DNA from: Companilactobacillus nantensis DSM 16982
GTDB lineage: Bacteria > Bacillota > Bacilli > Lactobacillales > Lactobacillaceae
DNA length: 41,872 nt
Assembly (NCBI RefSeq): GCF_001435815.1
Contig: NZ_AZFV01000022.1
Coordinates: forward strand, 7,822-49,693
Direction of reading: 5' to 3'
Shown: positions 41,645-41,872 of the stretch, piece after piece
How positions within the stretch are numbered: position 1 is the stretch's first letter
Layout of the letters: each line of letters begins with the position of its first letter
Notes under the pieces: generated by a model
Told to the model about the DNA's origin: nothing
The model's database searches: none
What the model saw: only the letters and a program-made list of their open reading frames with translations
Made by a program: the position numbers and the translations under genes

Positions 41645-41823
41645 TCTAGCCGGAGATTGCCAGCAACTAAGCCTGCAGTGAAAGTGGCGTTAGAGCTTTA
41701 GCTCTTACACCACCGGGCGTGTTTGGAGACTCGCGTTTTTTGCGAGGCTTCAAACCGAGAGACGAGACCCTGGCTCGGCTCGGTCCGCACAGCAGGCTTA
41801 GTTGCTGGCAATCTCCGGCGGCA
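41645..41823 (-). repeat. Family A structured repeat, copy A11
   Basis: Arms 41649-41676 and 41792-41819 are perfectly complementary over 28 bp, the longest of the family. Inner parts ttagagctttagctctta and gagactcgcg/tgcgaggcttc are well formed. The 230-bp spacer between A10 and A11 is AT-rich without a gene. Confidence 0.93.
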
Positions 41824-41872
41824 TTTCACATGACAATTTTCATAGTTTCTCTAACATGTTATAATCTTGGCA

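Overview
The window is low-GC Gram-positive DNA. It looks like a Lactobacillaceae chromosome, and a Companilactobacillus-like species is my guess. Supporting signs are SLAP-type surface domains in a GH73 glucosaminidase, an amidase and a large secreted protein, a neighbouring sigH/comX-like sigma factor and comK-like gene, strong AGGAGG-type ribosome binding sites, and TTG/GTG starts. Most genes are on the minus strand. No tRNA, rRNA, CRISPR array, IS element or integrase was seen.

Region 1 (1-9452) is an accessory island beside the phosphoglycerate mutase gene gpmA (8763-9452, minus). Four partial copies of the gpmA 3' end lie at the window start, ~2.9-3.1 kb, ~4.36-4.57 kb and ~6.56-6.78 kb. 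All break at the same place, the codons for PFWEDE. Three keep a recognisable terminator, and the first is cut by the window edge. Between the copies lies defence-like cargo: an AbiH-like protein, an Abi-C-like protein, a HEPN-like protein with an RNADSH motif, an unrecognised Cys-containing protein, a DJ-1/PfpI protein, and an AlbA_2 (Schlafen-type) protein preceded by eight ~41-bp tandem repeats and a promoter. The pattern suggests repeated insertion at one site in gpmA, each event supplying a new 3' end and pushing the old one outward.

Region 2 (9.5-26 kb) holds chromosomal envelope and competence genes: a low-complexity protein, an AI-2E family permease, a YdcF-like protein, a lipoprotein, an amidase, sigH/comX-like, comK-like, a glucosaminidase, a solo SLAP-like protein, two DUF6056-like polytopic proteins and an acyltransferase. 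Its intergenic regions carry two families of structured repeats. Family A (about 180 bp; nine complete or nearly complete copies, one internally deleted and one truncated) has a 16-28 bp outer stem whose sequence differs in every copy yet stays self-complementary; the inner helices also covary. Family B (three copies, about 140 bp) behaves the same way and abuts gene 3' ends.

Region 3 (26-33 kb) has two small paralogous membrane proteins, a 61-bp tandem repeat, an AbiE toxin-antitoxin locus whose toxin gene carries two frameshifts at A-runs, a large membrane protein with a nine-unit EST repeat, and a toxin/HTH antitoxin/SecB-like operon that reads as a toxin-antitoxin-chaperone (TAC) module.

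Region 4 (33.5-41.9 kb) has an orphan secreted solute-binding protein and a complete retron: a phosphoribosyltransferase-like effector, a small probable winged-helix protein, an msr-msd RNA visible by eye and a reverse transcriptase. After these come a polytopic protein of unknown function, an S-layer-like SLAP protein, a DUF1659/DUF2922 pair and a facing pair of family A repeats. The window is therefore unusually rich in defence modules and in intergenic structured repeats whose function is unknown.
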